DNA from: Clonostachys chloroleuca
Lineage: Eukaryota; Ascomycota; Sordariomycetes; Hypocreales; Bionectriaceae
Assembly (NCBI GenBank): GCA_037952775.1
Contig: JBANAY010000003.1
Coordinates: 806,001-870,000 of the forward strand
Direction: 5' to 3'
DNA: 64,000 nt
The notes under the pieces are model-generated. The model made no database searches. It had not been told where the DNA came from and saw only the letters and a program-made list of their open reading frames with translations. Every line of letters begins with the position of its first letter. The stretch's first letter is position 1. This document shows, in pieces, positions 50,131-61,714 of this stretch. The translations under genes were made by a program, and so were the position numbers.

Positions 50131-50645
50131 CTGCGTTAAACCGTAAAACATTATATAGGTTCCTATATTATTTAGTATCTATAATAAGTTTTTAAGACTA
50201 TAAGCATCTTTCTTATAGCTTACTATACTAGCTTTATTAAGAGGTAACTATATAACATATATATATATATATATATATTTGAGAGATAAGTAAGCTTATA
50301 TTAATCTACTATTAAACTAATATAGATATAATTATATATTATATAGAGAACTTATTTTTCATTTATTAATTCTAGCCTATAAACTTTAGATTCTTAAAAT
50401 CTAAAAATAATCTCTATAATCTAAGGGCTAGCTTATAATAGATTATAAATAAGCCTAGGTAATCTCTTAATATAAATATATATATATATATTTATTTTAT
50501 TAGCTTAAATATTTCTTTAGATAATTATTAATAATATTATCTATATATTTATTAGAATTAGCTCCTTAATACTTGTATATTAATTATAACTTATATTATA
50601 TATCTAAGATAATTTAATTATCTATTTAGAATAACTCTAAATAGT
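50131..50645. repeat. RIP-type A+T-rich repeat, left part
   Basis: Mutated copy of the dispersed family also seen at 3400-3640, 7420-7720 and 10230-10460. Homology stops at about 50645 inside the repeat and resumes at about 51384, so the element between is an insertion into an already existing copy. A TA microsatellite lies at about 50257-50278. Confidence 0.7.
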
Positions 50646-51383
50646 TATTTTGAAAGGTCAAGGTCTCTAGTATAGGGTAGACCAGCTATAGGGTAAGCTA
50701 GGTCTAGGGTAGATAAAGCCTATAGGGTAGGCTCCGAAATACTAGAGAAGGATCGTTCGAAAGGGCGTAGTGGAAGGTGCGGGCTCTATAAGAGGAAATA
50801 AAGCTCTATCAGCTACAGGGTAGCTAAGAAAGATAGACTGTAGGGTAGATAAAAGAGTATATTAGTGACTTATAGAATCTCTATCTAGCAGGGAGGAAGC
50901 CCTGTACTTATAGGTGTTTCCAGGCCGTAAGGGCCCTGAAGATAACACGTTGCCTTCTGTAATACGGGCTTGTAACCGCTATAAGGTTCTCGTACAGAGG
51001 GATACGAGACCGCTAATGCAGCTGCTATAGTGGTTACGAGGTTCACTAAACTAAGTACTAAGGTTCTCGTACAGCGGACACGAGGTCCGCTAATGCAAGT
51101 GCTGCAGCGGACACGAAGTCCGCTAATGCAGCTGCTTCAGCGCAATACGGGATCGCTAGCACGGACGCCACAGCGGCCGTTACAGCGGTTGTGACCGCTA
51201 ACGCAATTGCCCCAACGGGCAGCCACAGTGGGTTGGGCCAGTGGCTTCAGAGGGCTTCCAGCTTTGGAGAGCCCTAAGTTAGTTATTTCATTCCCCCTTA
51301 CCCTATACTAATTATATATTATTTGATCAATTGATATAGGGTAATCTTGATCTACCCTATAGTCTATAGGGTAAATCTCAACA
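50646..51383. mobile_element. Nested insert, little or no RIP
   Basis: About 740 bp of moderate GC splitting a mutated repeat copy. agttat flanks both sides (about 50643 and 51384), a possible target duplication. The right end, read on the other strand (ttgttgagattt), resembles the terminus of the insert at 10577 (ctcttgttgaaatt). It contains repeated tatagggtag motifs (50675-50730, 50820-50850, 51340-51370) and CG-rich hairpin repeats (51000-51230). No ORF, so non-autonomous. Confidence 0.45.
51072..51137. repeat. 33-bp tandem hairpin repeat, two units
   Basis: Two adjacent 33-bp units beginning cagcggacacga and containing the inverted pair gcggac / gtccgc. A related degenerate unit lies at about 50993-51040. 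Each unit can form a short stem. Confidence 0.75.
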
Positions 51384-52140
51384 AGTTATATTTCTAATCT
51401 ATTCTAGATCTAGTTTAGTATAAATTATTAAATTATTATATATTAATAACTTTTATTTAAATAATTACTTTATCTTAATCTTTAAATAATAATAAAAAGA
51501 TATTATAGATATTCTAATATCTTTAGTATAATAGAATAATACTTCTATTTTTTTTTAGAGGTTTTTACCATATTCAAGGGATATCCCAAGATCAGGCTAT
51601 ATATAACTAGATCTATATAATTTATTTTTAACTAAGTTTCGGTCTGTATGTCAAGGATCAGACCTGTGGCTCTGACTGATACCTGTTACACTGAGTTATA
51701 GTGGCTACAACAACTGACCCGGGCAGTCAGTTGATTGTCGTATCCTTTTGGTCTAATTGGATAGCCCTTAGCCGGGCTGACGGCCGCAGCGCTAGCCACG
51801 CTGGAGCCCCTCAGGGGTCAGTCCGTTACACTGTTTCTTAAGGCTATTATTAGTAGAATTTAGTTTAACTATAAGGGTATTAAGAAGAGATATCTTAGGA
51901 AGATTTTAGAGAGAGCTTTATTTATAGAAGAAAATTTCTGTAATAAGCTTTGAGGGGGACTAATACTATAGCGCCCTGCTTATAAGGCTGTATTAGGTAG
52001 ATAAAAGGTATAAGTACAGATTTAGGATAAGGAGAATAAAGGAGATAGTAAAGCTTATAAGTAGCTTTATATAAGGAATCTCTATCTATTAAGTTCGGGT
52101 TCTTGAATGTATTATAGCTTTTTATAGAATAAATAGTTAA
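51384..52140. repeat. RIP-type repeat with less-mutated patches
   Basis: Continuation of the split repeat copy, then 51566-51653, which is the less mutated partner of 1003-1090. A GC-rich patch with several gttacactg and cagtcag strings spans about 51650-51840. No gene. Confidence 0.65.
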
Positions 52141-52966
52141 TAATCTATAAGATTTTAAGGCCCTTACAGATCTCTGATGTGGTATAAGGCGGGTTAACTG
52201 ACATAGTATCTTTATCGCCAGGCCAGCCGAGGTACTTGAAGTCAGTTATTTCCTCTATCTTCGCCGAATAACGATACTAAACCGTCAGATATACACTTCC
52301 AGTCGGAAGACCGAGATGCAACTGGAAATTATATGAATCGCTCAATTGAATGGCCAATTGGCTAAAGATAATAGGTTGGGCTAATCAATACTTAAGGCAT
52401 CCAGCAAGGCATATTTATTTATCTATACTGCCTGACCTCACCAGGAGCCATTCTTTATCTCAAGCGCTGATTATCTGACTCTATTCCCATATACTATAAA
52501 TAATCGATAATCTGGGATGTGCTGGTACTCCTACTCAGATAGCAATAGAAATATATATAATTATAGTAATAGATACCTCAAAGGAGCCCGGACTGGCGCT
52601 AGACTGCCAATCGACAAGTATAATAATAACTGATAATAATACAGTATTAACTGTTTAAGAAGGCGTTCGAAATACTGAGCAGGCTTATAGAAGAAAGTAT
52701 ATAAAGATATATAAGGTAATGTTTTATACGTACTGCTTACCCCTCCTTTGGCCCCTGAGTTCTGAACTCTTTTGCACTTTCAGGAGGATAAAACCATCAT
52801 AGTAGGCCCAAAGCGACGCGGATACACCACAACTTACCGAGTACGCTAGCCAAAGGATCACTCGCCCAGTACTTGTACTCGCGTTCTTCGATTACCTCAG
52901 CAACACGCAAATACCGGGACCGGGTCTCCGTTGGACCAGCGGTAGCACCCGCAGGCTGACGATAAG
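52141..52966. other. Repeat-to-gene transition
   Basis: Mixed composition, neither fully RIP-mutated nor clearly coding. No gene or intact repeat recognised. Confidence 0.4.
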
Positions 52967-53221
52967 TTGGTCAAACTGGCACGGCGACTTTTTTTGTGGA
53001 AAATTGATGATGGCCTAGACAAATTCAAAACGGATGAAAAGCCAATTGCGTGTCTTATCGCCGTCCGATGTGCCAAAGCTGATCCTGAGAATGCTCAATT
53101 AATACTCGCGGGGTTCTCAAAGAAGCAAGAAAGATGGCCAACAATATACGAAAGATGGCAGGAGAACTGCAATAAACTGCTCGACCATTGCGCTGAGGGA
53201 TATAGACAGGAGAAGAACCCG
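52967..53221 (+). CDS. Hypothetical ORF, unknown
   Basis: 85 codons, MVKLARRLFLWKIDDGLDKF to EGYRQEKNP. The composition is protein-like, with Trp-rich amphipathic helices (ERWPTIYERWQENCNKLL). It lies just upstream of, and may have been part of the same gene as, the ORF from 53251. No family recognised. Confidence 0.35.
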
Positions 53222-53250
53222 TAGCATTATGACGCTATTTATAGCGGTAA

Positions 53251-54532
53251 GTGTATATCTTGTCAGTAGCTGAGCACAAGGCTTACTTACCCACGACAGC
53301 CATAACACTCCTCACATTGGAAAGAGCCAACTTTCAAGTGAAGATCAGTCTACCTAATAGATTACATCCGAAGGGTTTCCCCCTTTTGAATATCGACTAC
53401 TATGTGCGACATCTAGGGTACAGCCTCCCGGAGGAAGACAGCTACTATCAGGATTGGATCAATGATATGGAGAATAGAACCACCCCAACGGCAATGGGAC
53501 AAGCCAGTTTAAACCACGCGATCTACGAAACCAGCATGGATTCCGCCGGAGCAGACCCACGAGACCTCAGCACAGTGGGCCCTCTTTTCATAGACCTTGC
53601 CGAAGATATGGTTGATGGGAGTTACTCAGAAACCGGGGTGGACGATGACAACCCAGGTATCCATTTCACTGAACCCGAGCCAAGTTCAAGTTGCGCCGAA
53701 GGCAGCCATGACCTAGGAAATACTTTGACCTATAGGGTTGGACACCAGGATGATGAAGTGGACTGGGCACGATATACCGATGTACACCAACTGTTTCCAA
53801 GTGCCAACCCGCAATCCAGCTATGAACTACATCTTTTACCGCCCGAAATCTTTCGAATTGGCGTAGTTGGGAATCAAACCCCTGTCATCCACCCAGATGA
53901 AGCTTCAAAAGGCGCTCAATTCATCCGCCTCTGTAATCAAGGGTATGTGAGCCTGACGATATTCTCTTGCCCATGATTCTTCTCCAACTGAATTTTATTT
54001 CAGAAGTATTCCAATCATTTATCTACACAACGTGACCGGATTCATGGTAGGCTCCAAAGCGGAAAGAGAAGCTATTATCAAGAAAGGAGCCTAGTTTGTA
54101 GCAGCTGTGAGTTGCTCTCAAGTACCTCAGATATCCGTCATTCTGGGATCTTCATATGGTGCCGGAAACTACGCTATGTGTGGCAGAGCCTATCAGCCTC
54201 GGTTTATGTTTACCTGGCCATCTGGAAGATGCAGTGTGATAGGACCGGGCCAACTAGCAGGGGTTATGGATATTGTCCAGTCCGTAAGCGCGGCAAAGAA
54301 GAATCTAGGGAAGGCAGCCAAGGCCCCTTCTTCATCATACAAGGCTGGCATTGAAAAGTTTCGGCAGAGGGTGGAGAAGGAGAGTCAGGCATACTACACC
54401 AGTGCCAACCTTTTGGATGATGGGATAATTGATCCAAGAGACACAAGAGAGGTGTTGGGTATCTGCTTGAACGTGGTTCATTTGGATTCTGTTCAAGGGG
54501 CTCAGACACAGAAGGGCCCGGCCAGACTGTAA
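53251..54532 (+). pseudogene. Broken chimera ending in acyl-CoA carboxylase beta subunit
   Basis: Residues 1 to about 200 of the first frame (for example FPLLNIDYYVRHLGYSLPEE) match no part of a carboxylase that I know. From about 53850 the sequence is clearly the C-terminal carboxyltransferase half of a methylcrotonyl-CoA-type carboxylase beta subunit: GVVGNQTPVIHPDEASKGAQ, an intron from about 53941, LHNVTGFMVGSKAERE, VPQISVILGSSYGAGNYAM, CGRAYQPRFMFTWP. A TAG stop at 54092-54094 falls where the family normally has Lys or another residue, between KKGA and FVAAVSC. The N-terminal half, with the biotin-CoA binding part, is missing. Inactive relic by this reading. The biotin-bearing alpha subunit is not in the window. 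Confidence 0.75.
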
Positions 54533-54889
54533 ATCAAAAATCACGTTCACTTTATCAGTAGAGAAGTTAATACTCTTGCATATTTTAAGAAACTTTGGTC
54601 TTATCTACAATTCGTTTTCAATCTCAAAATTTTTATAGAGTATCTGAGGCTTCTGGAAATCATCTGCCGGACGCCTGACACTCTTGACATGGCGGACACT
54701 TGTGTGCACGCTAGCAGCTTAGGAGAGAAGTTCAGTGAGGATACTAAACTAAGAGCGATTCCACCCTCGTGAATATAGAGCAATACTCCCAAAGATATCT
54801 CAATATATATTCTTTTATATGATTCTAGGCTTTTATTCGCTGCTAGACGCTCGTTCGTTGGTTGAAGCTAGCATTAACCAAACTATCAA
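54533..54889. terminator. Convergent 3' flanks
   Basis: 357 bp between the carboxylase relic and the 3' end of the acyl-CoA dehydrogenase. No specific signal or ORF of interest. Confidence 0.3.
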
Positions 54890-56331
54890 TTATAGCTTGC
54901 TGCCCAAAGCTTTCATCTCCTGATTTAGAGAAAGTTCTGTCAAAATCTCTTCGCTTCCACCGCCAACTACCATGCAACGAACATCGCGGCTGATTTGCTC
55001 AACCCGTCCGCCCCTACCCCCCTTGGAGTAACCGACACCTCCCATTATCTGCTGGGCTTCGCGAACAGCGTGCTCTAGTACTCTGCACGAAAGCACTTTT
55101 GAGCTTGCCAGGAGACCGCCAATGCCCGGAGGTTCTACTCCACTTGTTCGCAGTGATTGGGCCAACATATAGACCAATTGCTCAAGATAGGTTTGACTCG
55201 CCTCCAGCTCACGCCCTACAGTTGCCAATTTGGCCCTGATAATTTGGTTCGAGAGAAGCTTCTTGCCAAACGTCTCGCGCCTTGACGCGTAAATAAACGA
55301 ATCCTCAATGCATACTCTTGCAAGACGTAAAGCCATACAAGAAAGCCAGGTCCGTTCATGGTTAAAATCTAGAGAAGGCAAGTATTAGCTCACGTCCATA
55401 GAGAATAATAGAGTGAGAAGTCATACTTGACATGATGATTCGGAAGCCTTGGTTCTCTTCTCCAATAAGATTCTCGATTGGGACTTCAACATTGTCAAAT
55501 TCAATGTAAGTCGATCCTAACATAGCTTTAGTATCCTCAATATCTACGCCAGAAAGTAATACGTATTTTCTTACCACTAGAAGAGACTCCAGAGTTGAAC
55601 AGTCGCTTCCGAATTATCCCGGCGGAGGTCAGCGGAATAACGATTGCAGAGATCCCCTTTTGTCCTGGACCTCCGGTCCTCACAGCCGCGGTGCAGTAAT
55701 CCGCCCAGATGGCATTTGTAATCCATTTCTTAGCACCATTGATCACATACTTGTTTCCTTGCCGAGTAGCTGTAGTGGTGATGCCGGCGACATCGGAACC
55801 AGCGTCCGGCTCAGTCACTCCGAGACAGAATCTAGTCTTTCCTTTCAAGACATCAGGAATAAACTTTCGTTTCTGTTCCGGCGTTCCGAATCGAATCACG
55901 GGAGGTAGGCCAATGATGTTTCCGCATGCGAGCCCCCAAATCACTCCAAGATAGCCGCACCGTGCAATTTCATCCATCACGATTAGATCGCAAAACTCAT
56001 CCCATTCTGAGGGGCTTATTCCTCCAGGGAGCTGGATACCATCCAGGTACTCAGTGGCCAGAGGGAATACTGAGGCGGCCATGAGCCCGTTCTCTGCAAA
56101 TTTCACGATGACCTAAGCAGGTGAGAATCGATTCATCTTAAGGGGTGGTAAAGCAGTTCTGTAACCTACCTCTTGAGGAATTGAACCATTCGTTTCCCAT
56201 TCCTCACAGTATGGGAGGATATTCTCATCAACAAAAGACCTGACTTTTTTCCTCAATGCAACATGTTTGTCTTGGTAGTATGGGCTCTGGCCCCTTGATA
56301 CCCAGAGAGGATCAGCGTACGGGACACCCAT
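54890..56331 (-). CDS. Acyl-CoA dehydrogenase (intact)
   Basis: Four exons, 56170-56331, 55575-56112, 55427-55516 and 54890-55368, add to 422 residues with no lesion. Start MGVPYADPLWVSRG (a Met nine codons upstream is possible). Signatures: FGTPEQKRKFIPDVLKGKTR, CLGVTEPDAGSDVAG (flavin/substrate loop), GAKKWITNAIWADY, STYIEFDNVEVPIENLIG, NFNHERTWLSCMALRLAR, REAQQIMGGVGYSKGG, DVRCMVVGGGSEEIL. The family oxidises acyl-CoA to 2-enoyl-CoA using FAD. It belongs with the neighbouring hydratase, carboxylase and ligase genes, which are all damaged. Whether it is still expressed is unknown. Acyl chain specificity cannot be read. Confidence 0.9.
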
Positions 56332-57069
56332 CTTGAAAAATATTTGCTGACGACACAAATAATTGAGCTATCGACGAGAGTCTTGATGTTTGAGGCACAG
56401 GCTATAGTAGTGAGAAAAAAACTTGTAATTCACAATTGATATACAGAATCTAGGTTATATACCTCGGCTTTCCGAGTTATGGCCGTGGTGTGGGGACGGA
56501 TCATAGCAACTGTTGATACCCGCGCCTGTCTAATCTCGCCGAGTAGAAGTGCACAGAGGATAGCGCAAATCCGTTCCTCAGAAATATCAGGTGAAATCCT
56601 CAAGACTTATGGCTGATCTACAATATGTTCAGTTCACAGGAGAATTTGCAAAGGTCGAGATTCAACAACCAAACGTAGAGCTCAACTAACTACTAAGTAC
56701 TCCGAAAACCAGGTACACGGAAGTGTGTAAAACCAAAAGTTATTTCAACCTTCATTTCTTTTATAGTGAGTACTTCTTAACAAGCACCGTTTTTGCTTAG
56801 CAGTGTTGAAAATTTTCAAATCCTTCAAGATATGCTATGTGGTTAGTTGGAATTTTAGAGCTGGTTCAGTAGATAGATTCGTAACTGGGTTGAATTTCAT
56901 TGTCAAAAAAACCAACAGGTTTATTAAATTATACAACATATCATCAAAGACCATATCATCAAAGACCATACCATCAAAGACCATCAGCTAACCAATCTAC
57001 GTGAATCCTTCACAGGCCTCAAGGTCACATTGGAACTTGTAGCCGCGAAACGTTCCGCCCATACCCTCA
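56332..57069. other. Intergenic region, dehydrogenase promoter
   Basis: 0.74 kb containing the dehydrogenase promoter and a 15-bp tandem repeat at 56941-56984 (listed separately). No gene seen. Confidence 0.4.
56941..56984. repeat. 15-bp tandem repeat, three units
   Basis: Three near-perfect units of tcatcaaagaccata in the intergenic region between the damaged transporter and the dehydrogenase. Confidence 0.85.
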
Positions 57070-58801
57070 TTACTTAACGTATCTGAACAATGGAGAGATG
57101 TCTCCCAACTCATGCAGTTCCTCTGTTGAAAGAAGCTATTAGCAACTCGGAAAATGACGGGCTTGCGGTGAAGTCAACAACTTACCCTCTGTGTACTTGG
57201 CCCTGATTTCAGACTCAGGAATCGCATCTCTCTTCGAATTGGTTCGATCGACAGCGAAGCGTAACACCATTGCTGCACACATACCAGCAACCACAACGCC
57301 AAGTGAGAGACTGTAGGCAAGCGGGTAGCGGGGTGCCTGTTCGTCCAAGAACATGTTTGCTCCAACCGATCTGCCAAAGCCGCCCAATGTCATCAAAAAG
57401 GCCATTCCAATGGCTCGCTTCCAGGAAGGCGCAAGATTGTTGCTAACCCATGATACGCAACCAATAACAGCTGGATAGAGACCAGCGGGAATACAAAATA
57501 AGAAGGCATAAGTCAAACCTGGTAAGCGAGGGTGTGGAATAGACAACAGGGCGATAAGTCCTACACCAGAGATGCAGAATCATATGATAACGAAGGGCCA
57601 GCGGGCGTTGCGTCGGTCTGAGATCTTGGCAAGACCATATGTTGCGATCGCCCCCACCAAGTAGATGGGAATCGTGAGAATTTGAGCATTGGCTGCAGAG
57701 TATTCCAGCTGCCGAATGATATTTGGGGCCGCGAAACTGAATGCATAGATACAGATACTAATCGAACCGTTAGTCTCAATCGTTTGCTCGTGCCAAGACA
57801 TGTTTAAACTCACCTGTTACCCCAATACATGATAACACCAAGATAGATTCGATAATCCAGAAAACAACACGAAAGTGCTTCCATTGGAATTTTTCTGATG
57901 AGTCTTCCCGTGCCTGAGTCCCGGCGTCTTGCCGCAGCCGATGGATGAGTATCGCTTTCTCCTCTTGTGTAAGGAAGCTGTCTCGGGAGAATCGGGGAGC
58001 ACCCAGAGGATTATGACACCAATAAGCACTGTCAAGATGCCCTCGAGAATAAAGATCCAACGCCATCCTCCAAGGCCAGCAATACCTTCCATATGTTGGA
58101 TTCCAAAGGCAAGAAGGCCTGAGAAGCTTCCCGCTAGGGAGGCCGCTGAGAAAAAGATAGCAACCCGGGTTTGATTTTCCCAGCGGCAGTACCAAGTCGT
58201 AAATATGTATGTAGCAGCTGGGAAAAGCCAGCTTCAGCAACCCCAAGGAATATCCTAGTAACCAATAATTGTTCATATGTCTTGACGATCCCTTGAAGAG
58301 TGAGGACCTCTGATAGCCACCAGTCAGCTCATACCGTCTTATCTATTGAGTTGCTTGATGCTTAAAGTGTCCCAGGTAATGACGAGAATGCACATCCATC
58401 GTGAAGGCCTCGTCATCTTGAGGACCACATTGCTCGGCACTTCAAAAAGGGCATAGGAAAAGAAGAACACTGTGAGGGCCATGTTGTACTGAGGCCCGGT
58501 GAGAGCGAGGTCTATGTTCATGCCTGCCACCCGAGCATTCCCAATATTAGATCGATCTACTCAGATTAGTCCCAAAGTCGTAGAGAGCTAGAGCACCTAC
58601 GGTTATGAACAACGTACCCGTGAAAGACAGAACATAAAGAACAGTTAAGAGTGGAATGAGGAGATCGATCTTTCGAAGCAGCCTTTTAATTTCCACGGAA
58701 TCGATTTGAAGGGTCTCTGTTTGTGTAATTTCAACATCGTCAGACGTTTTCTCCACATGATCCGAAGCTAGGTTGTCGATAGCACTGGGTTTCGCTGCCA
58801 T
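57070..58801 (-). pseudogene. Broken MFS carrier, anion:cation symporter (allantoate permease-like)
   Basis: Start MAAKPSAIDNLASDHVEK; helix 1 to 2 region DRSNIGNARVAGMN, then GPQYNMALTVFFFSYALFEV, GVAEAG, WRWIFILEGILTVLIGVIIL, WVLPDSPETAS, ending ELHELGDISPLFRYVK at 57070. These are standard for fungal Dal5/ACS-family carriers. Lesions: a missing base in a T run (about 58223-58226) inside GVAEAG-FFPAATYIF; a missing base near 57970-57976 after PDSPETAS; an in-frame TGA at 57580-57582 between FVII and FCISGVG; and the junction near 58330-58380 cannot be spliced sensibly. It sits between the dehydrogenase and hydratase genes and probably once imported the cluster's substrate. Confidence 0.8.
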
Positions 58802-59366
58802 TTTGAACGATTTATCGGTTGTCGTATGCTAACTTGAGTGCTGATTTTGCAATATGCAAGTGTTCATAGAGGGGCAACACACATACACCAGGGCTGAGTT
58901 TCATACACCTTATATATGCCGTCCGAATGTCCATGCAATCTACTTAATAACGACAAGGCAACCTCGGACTGGGGAACCAGTGCCAGACAAAGAGTCCATT
59001 TGCCAGGGGGCCCCAGGAACACTATTTCCCCGCGCTAAGCCTCTGTGGCTAAACTATCACAACCTAGACCGCACCACTGGGAGCCTTAGTACGGCTATTC
59101 CATACCCGCGCGAGCGGTGAAGTGGCTTAGAGACAGGGAATATTGGGCATGAAAGCACGAAAGGGGTCTCTCTTGTCTCCAAGGTTTCAGGAATTGGTGG
59201 CAAAGAATATTAGTGGCTTTCTGTTGGCGATAAACGACGTCCATACGGTTTGCTATTTCTGCTCTGTTCCAGTAATATGCCTGTTTTAGAAGTTTGAGAT
59301 GAGATTGAAGCAAGGACCAGGTTTCAATCACATGGCCAGCATGCCTAATAACGTGAATTTCAGATC
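58802..59366. other. Intergenic region
   Basis: 0.56 kb between two minus-strand pseudogenes. Overlapping short ORFs only; nothing recognised. Confidence 0.35.
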
Positions 59367-60318
59367 TTACTCAAAGTCTGTGGGGGGCTTTATCACAGCT
59401 GTACCGTCGCATAGACATTCTTGTCCAGTTCCTCTGACCTGTGCAGACCATTGGACCTCTTCTGATCCATCCGCTACTACACCGTTCTTCCACAAGTGAA
59501 TGACCAGTGTGTCTCCAGGTCGCACAGGGCCAGCAAATTTAGCTGAAATTCTGAGCATACTAGAAGGATCGCCATTCCCTAATCGTCGAACCATTTCATG
59601 CGCAATCTTATTGTACCCGAATACTCCGTGGTTTATGATGCCACCGTATCCCAGCTCCTTTCCCACTTCAGAAGCTGCATGGAGCGGATTGTAGTCCCCA
59701 TTCAGTCTACTCCAGTCAGTACCGACGACAGGCGATTTTGATTCGCCATACTTCTTCCCTTACCTGTACAAATGAGCGCTTTCCTGTCCAATTTCGACCT
59801 CGAAAACCAGATCAGCTTGTCGATCAGGCACGGCTTTTTATCAGACCTTGGCCCTCTTGGTCCACCCCAGTTTCCTTGTCCAACGTAGAATAAACTGCCG
59901 ATAATCTTTGCATACTGCTCCCCAGATTTAGCGTCTATCAAACAATCTTCGGACCGAACTACAATTCCTGACTTTCCTTTGTCATAAACGTCGATCAGCT
60001 TGGAGCGGAACTCGAAGTCATGGCCTAGTAATGTTGTTGGCAAAGGCTTGTAGATCTCGACAGTTCTATCCCCATCCACCAATCCTCTGGGGTCAAGCTT
60101 GTGTACACCTGGAATATCCGTTGATCCCACGGTTCCGTAAAAGCCAATCACTTCGCTGTGGTCTAATTTGAAGACTATCTAGTTGGTCAGCCATCGCTCT
60201 AGACTACACCAGCGAAGGTAACGCACCTAGTCCTAATGGGTATGTCGGAAAGGTCGAGAACCTCGGGTCACCCTCCTGTTCAAAAATTAGCGCTCACATC
60301 ATCTTGGGTATATGTCAT
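59367..60318 (-). pseudogene. Broken MaoC-type 2-enoyl-CoA hydratase
   Basis: Remnant of a hydratase 2 with double hot-dog fold, as in the C-terminal part of peroxisomal multifunctional enzymes. It starts MTYTQDDV at 60318. About 25-30 residues that normally follow are missing (only a 22-base spacer remains), then EGDPRFSTFPTYPLGL, VDGDRTVEIYKPLPTT, YDKGKSGIVVRSE, GNWGGPRGPRSDKK. A missing A near 59828-59834 shifts frame; in the alternative frame PDRQADLVFEVEIGQESAHL follows, then an intron, then LNGDYNPLHAASEVG with the catalytic Asp/His motif and the conserved INHG loop. It belongs to the beta-oxidation-like set around it. Inactive as read. Confidence 0.8.
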
Positions 60319-60899
60319 TGGCGTTGGTGGCTCGCATAAACAAACTGCGGTTCATCAGCGCGGCATCCGATACTGAGATTGAACAACAAAGTGTCTCGCT
60401 GCAGCCATGTCACTTTTTTCGCGGGAAACTCGTATTCTTTCCACGGCTCACTCATATCAACTGGCATCTAATCAGGGATTGTTCTGCCATTTCTCTTTGC
60501 TATACAACCTTTAATTGAATACGATACGCGGATGGTCTTTTAGGGCTGGTCGGTTCCTGGACAAGGCAGATGTATAGCCGGCTATATACTGCCGTGCCCA
60601 CCAACCTACCTGAATTCCGATTTCGATTAGCCGACACTACTGCAGATCGAAACTACTCAAGTCGAGGCTCAGGAGGAGAGACACTAGACTTAGATCAGCG
60701 CCTGGCTTGTTATGTACTCATTCTACGAAAAAAAGAGATGCGTGAGATGACAGAAATACAGATCCCCCTTTTCGCATGTAAGACCGGAAACAAGCATCTT
60801 GGAACAATGAAATGGTAAAGTTCACCACGACGCCTTCCATAATGTGCTATCATTGCAGTTGCTTGTTTTTTCCAGCTACCATACTATGTATTGGCTTTC
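60319..60899. other. Intergenic region
   Basis: 0.58 kb; ORFs 60312-60518 and 60570-60818 show no feature. Probably promoter of the hydratase relic and 3' flank of the crotonase relic. Confidence 0.35.
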
Positions 60900-61714
60900 T
60901 TATAATCTACTCTCCTTCCATCGTGTGGCTCGCTTTCTTGTGGGTGCATTCAATCCCTCCTGCATGTTCTCGGTATCATAGATCTTTCTAGACCACCCAT
61001 CAAGTGACTCCCATCCCATCTTAAGCCCTTCTCTTATGACAATAACAGCATCCGGACTATTCTCGACAATCATCTTGGCCATTTCAAGTGCCTCTACTAC
61101 TACATCATTTCCTTTCTCGCAGACTCGGTTGCAGACTCCCCACTTCTTGAATTCTTGCGCTGTTACAGTACGTCCCGTCAATGCCAGTTCTGTCGTTCTT
61201 TGGCGGCCAGCAGTTCTCATGGTTCATGGAAGCGCGCCTCCAAAGGGTGTGACGCCGCGCTTGACCTCCGGCAAGCCAAAGGTGGCATGAGTTGATGCGA
61301 CCACCAAATCGCAGTTGACGGCCATCTCACACCCACCTCCAAGTGCAGGGCCATTGACTGCCGCAATGATTGGCTTCTTACCATGGCGAAAGGAGACACC
61401 ACCAAACCCAGTCTCCGGCAGGCTCATCGGCACCCCTTTCTTGTTGTTTTCCACCCATTCTTGAAATGCTGTCAGCTACCGTGAAATAGACGCCCCCGCA
61501 AGTGAGAGCCTTACCTTGCAGATCAGCGCCGACACAAAATGCTTTGCCCACCAGACAGGATTGCAACTCTCAGGCTAGTCTCTTTGTCGAACCACTTGAA
61601 TACAGAGTCAAGCTCGTATCCGGCTTCAACACTTAGGCTATTAAGCCTCCTGGGTCGGTTTATTAGTACCAAAAGGATACCCGGTTCTGGAATTGATATC
61701 TTGACGCTATTCAA
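60900..61714 (-). pseudogene. Broken enoyl-CoA hydratase (crotonase family)
   Basis: N-terminus MNSVKISIPEPGILLVLINR, then SLRVAILSGG. An indel in the G run (about 61546-61549) shifts frame before GKAFCVGADLQ, which is followed by a normal intron, [37 protein letters not shown] (oxyanion-hole loop), [16 protein letters not shown], an in-frame TGA at 61224-61226 where the family has Arg (CGA to TGA fits a C to T change), then MRTAGRQRTTELALTGRTVT and EFKKWGVCNRVCE to the stop at 60900. Crotonases hydrate 2-enoyl-CoA; this one is disabled by two lesions as read. Confidence 0.82.

Noticed and set aside
50993..51240. CRISPR-like array
   Set aside because: Repeats are contiguous or degenerate with no regular spacers, and the genome is eukaryotic.
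54112..54550. Overlapping ORFs on both strands over the carboxylase fragment
   Set aside because: Only the frame with the GSSYGAGNYAM motif makes a family match; the others are shadows.
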